From NCBI GenBank assembly GCA_002439285.1, contig DJTQ01000355.1, positions 1 to 6,579 on the forward strand: a stretch of DNA of 6,579 bases, read 5' to 3'. Made by a program: the position numbers and the translations under genes. This document shows positions 6,234 through 6,579 of the stretch, in pieces. The notes under the pieces are model-generated. The model saw nothing but the letters and a program-made list of their open reading frames with translations, did not search any database and was not told where the DNA came from. Position 1 is the first letter of the stretch; every line of letters starts with the position of its first letter. The DNA is from Paenibacillaceae bacterium UBA6304 (GTDB taxonomy: Bacteria; Bacillota; Bacilli; Paenibacillales; Paenibacillaceae).

Positions 6234-6276
6234 GTTCTACAATGAAACAATTCGATAATAGAACTATATGAAGTTC
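6234..6276 (-). promoter_or_regulatory. Candidate MarR operators (GAAC/GTTC inverted repeats)
   Basis: Three related half-sites lie around the promoter: GTTCTA (6234-6239), TAGAACT (6259-6265) and AGTTC (6272-6276). The last two form a 16-nt inverted repeat, GAACTATATGAAGTTC (6261-6276), with 5-bp arms that overlaps the -10 element. The first two form a 6-bp inverted repeat with a 19-nt spacer over the transcription start. Size and placement suit autorepression by the adjacent MarR protein; the binding itself is inference. Confidence 0.55.
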
Positions 6277-6291
6277 ACGGACGATTGTCAA
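6263..6291 (-). promoter_or_regulatory. Sigma-A promoter of the marR-MMPL operon
   Basis: On the minus strand the -35 is TTGACA (6291-6286, perfect), the spacer is exactly 17 nt, and the -10 is TATAGT (6268-6263, five of six). Transcription should start near 6256, leaving a leader of about 60 nt before the TTG start of marR. No other promoter was seen before the transporter gene. Confidence 0.88.
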
Positions 6292-6301
6292 ATCCGCCAA
6301 C

Positions 6302-6337
6302 AAAAAAAACACCCCCTCGCTACCAGGCGAAGGAGTG
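6302..6337 (-). terminator. Rho-independent terminator after the GNAT gene
   Basis: On the minus strand CACTCCTTCGC (6337-6327) pairs with GCGAGGGGGTG (6320-6310). This forms an 11-bp stem with two G·U pairs and a 6-nt loop, followed by eight T (6309-6302). It ends the acetyltransferase transcript and sits just upstream of the marR -35 element, insulating that operon. Confidence 0.9.
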
Positions 6338-6359
6338 TGCAGTGCAGCAACTAAATTTT

Positions 6360-6579
6360 CTATTCTTCCGATTCCTCGGCCTCGTAAACACAGCGGAATT
6401 GCTCCGGTTCCCCTGGCGAGGGAGTGAATCCGATTACGGAAAAGCCGATATTTCTGAAAAAGTCAGCCTCTTCTTCGTCCGTCACCGCAGAAACGATCTG
6501 CGGTTGTTTCAACAATAACGCCTCCATAATCAATCCGCGGCCATATCCCTTAAGTCTGTCTTCGGGGCGAACTGCCAGG
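6360..6579 (-). CDS. GNAT-family N-acetyltransferase, C-terminal part (runs off right edge)
   Basis: Seen: the minus strand is open from the right edge to the TAG at 6362-6360, giving 72 residues. It begins LAVRPEDRLKGYGRGLIMEALL, which matches GNAT motif A: a beta strand, then the R-x-x-G-x-G loop (here R-L-K-G-Y-G) that binds the pyrophosphate of acetyl-CoA, then the alpha-3 helix. ADFFRNIGFSVIGF follows, the usual 'Y/F-x-x-x-GF' motif B segment near the C-terminus. The protein ends with an acidic EAEESEE tail. Known: the family transfers an acetyl group from CoA to amines of small molecules or proteins; the substrate cannot be inferred from this part. The start and N-terminal half lie outside the window. 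A terminator follows 22 nt after the stop, so this is the last gene of its transcript. Confidence 0.85.
   Translation of the reverse strand, partial: LAVRPEDRLKGYGRGLIMEALLLKQPQIVSAVTDEEEADFFRNIGFSVIGFTPSPGEPEQFRCVYEAEESEE

Noticed and set aside
6197..6250. 18-residue N-terminal extension of the MarR protein from an ATG at 6250
   Set aside because: The ATG lies about 6 nt after the predicted transcription start, has no ribosome binding site, and the extension is not MarR-like. The TTG at 6196 has a strong site.
6285..6518. 77-codon plus-strand open frame at the right end
   Set aside because: It runs through the GNAT terminator hairpin and antisense to GNAT motifs, with no ribosome binding site.

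Overview
The window looks like chromosomal DNA from a Bacillales bacterium, most likely Paenibacillus or a close relative. The reasons are strong AGGAGG-type ribosome binding sites, TTG and GTG starts, sigma-A promoters, compact rho-independent terminators, and the protein families themselves. Base composition is mixed, close to half G+C by eye. No tRNA, rRNA, CRISPR array, insertion sequence or prophage structure was seen. Genus assignment is inference.

Left part (1-1098, all minus strand): the N-terminal part of a GH73/FlgJ-type glucosaminidase runs off the left edge. Upstream of it in transcription order lies gpmA, a complete cofactor-dependent phosphoglycerate mutase. A terminator hairpin sits between them, only 24 nt before the glucosaminidase start codon, so expression of the hydrolase may depend on read-through.

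Middle (1216-2525, plus strand): a small gene of unknown function encodes a glutamine-rich coiled coil followed by a Gly/Ser-rich tail, and has its own terminator. Next comes a membrane-anchored TPR protein with an extended -10 promoter. A near-consensus Fur-family box directly follows that -10. A 17-bp perfect-stem hairpin, T-rich on both sides, separates this gene from the convergent operon.

Right part (2604-6579, minus strand): a MarR-type repressor gene and a 1048-residue MMPL/RND-type membrane transporter form a translationally coupled operon (stop and start overlap in GTGA). It has a near-consensus sigma-A promoter (TTGACA, 17 nt, TATAGT) and GAAC/GTTC inverted repeats that look like operators for the MarR protein. 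The most striking structure is in the transporter. Its large extracytoplasmic region carries two long xxxLxxG heptad arrays of about 127 and 120 residues, in different phases, separated by a proline-containing linker. This suggests a helical hairpin roughly 18-19 nm long projecting into the cell wall. The C-terminal part of a GNAT acetyltransferase, followed by a strong terminator, occupies the right edge.

The only group of genes with a clear joint logic is the marR-MMPL operon: a ligand-sensing repressor controlling an export pump or envelope lipid transporter. The other genes look independently transcribed.
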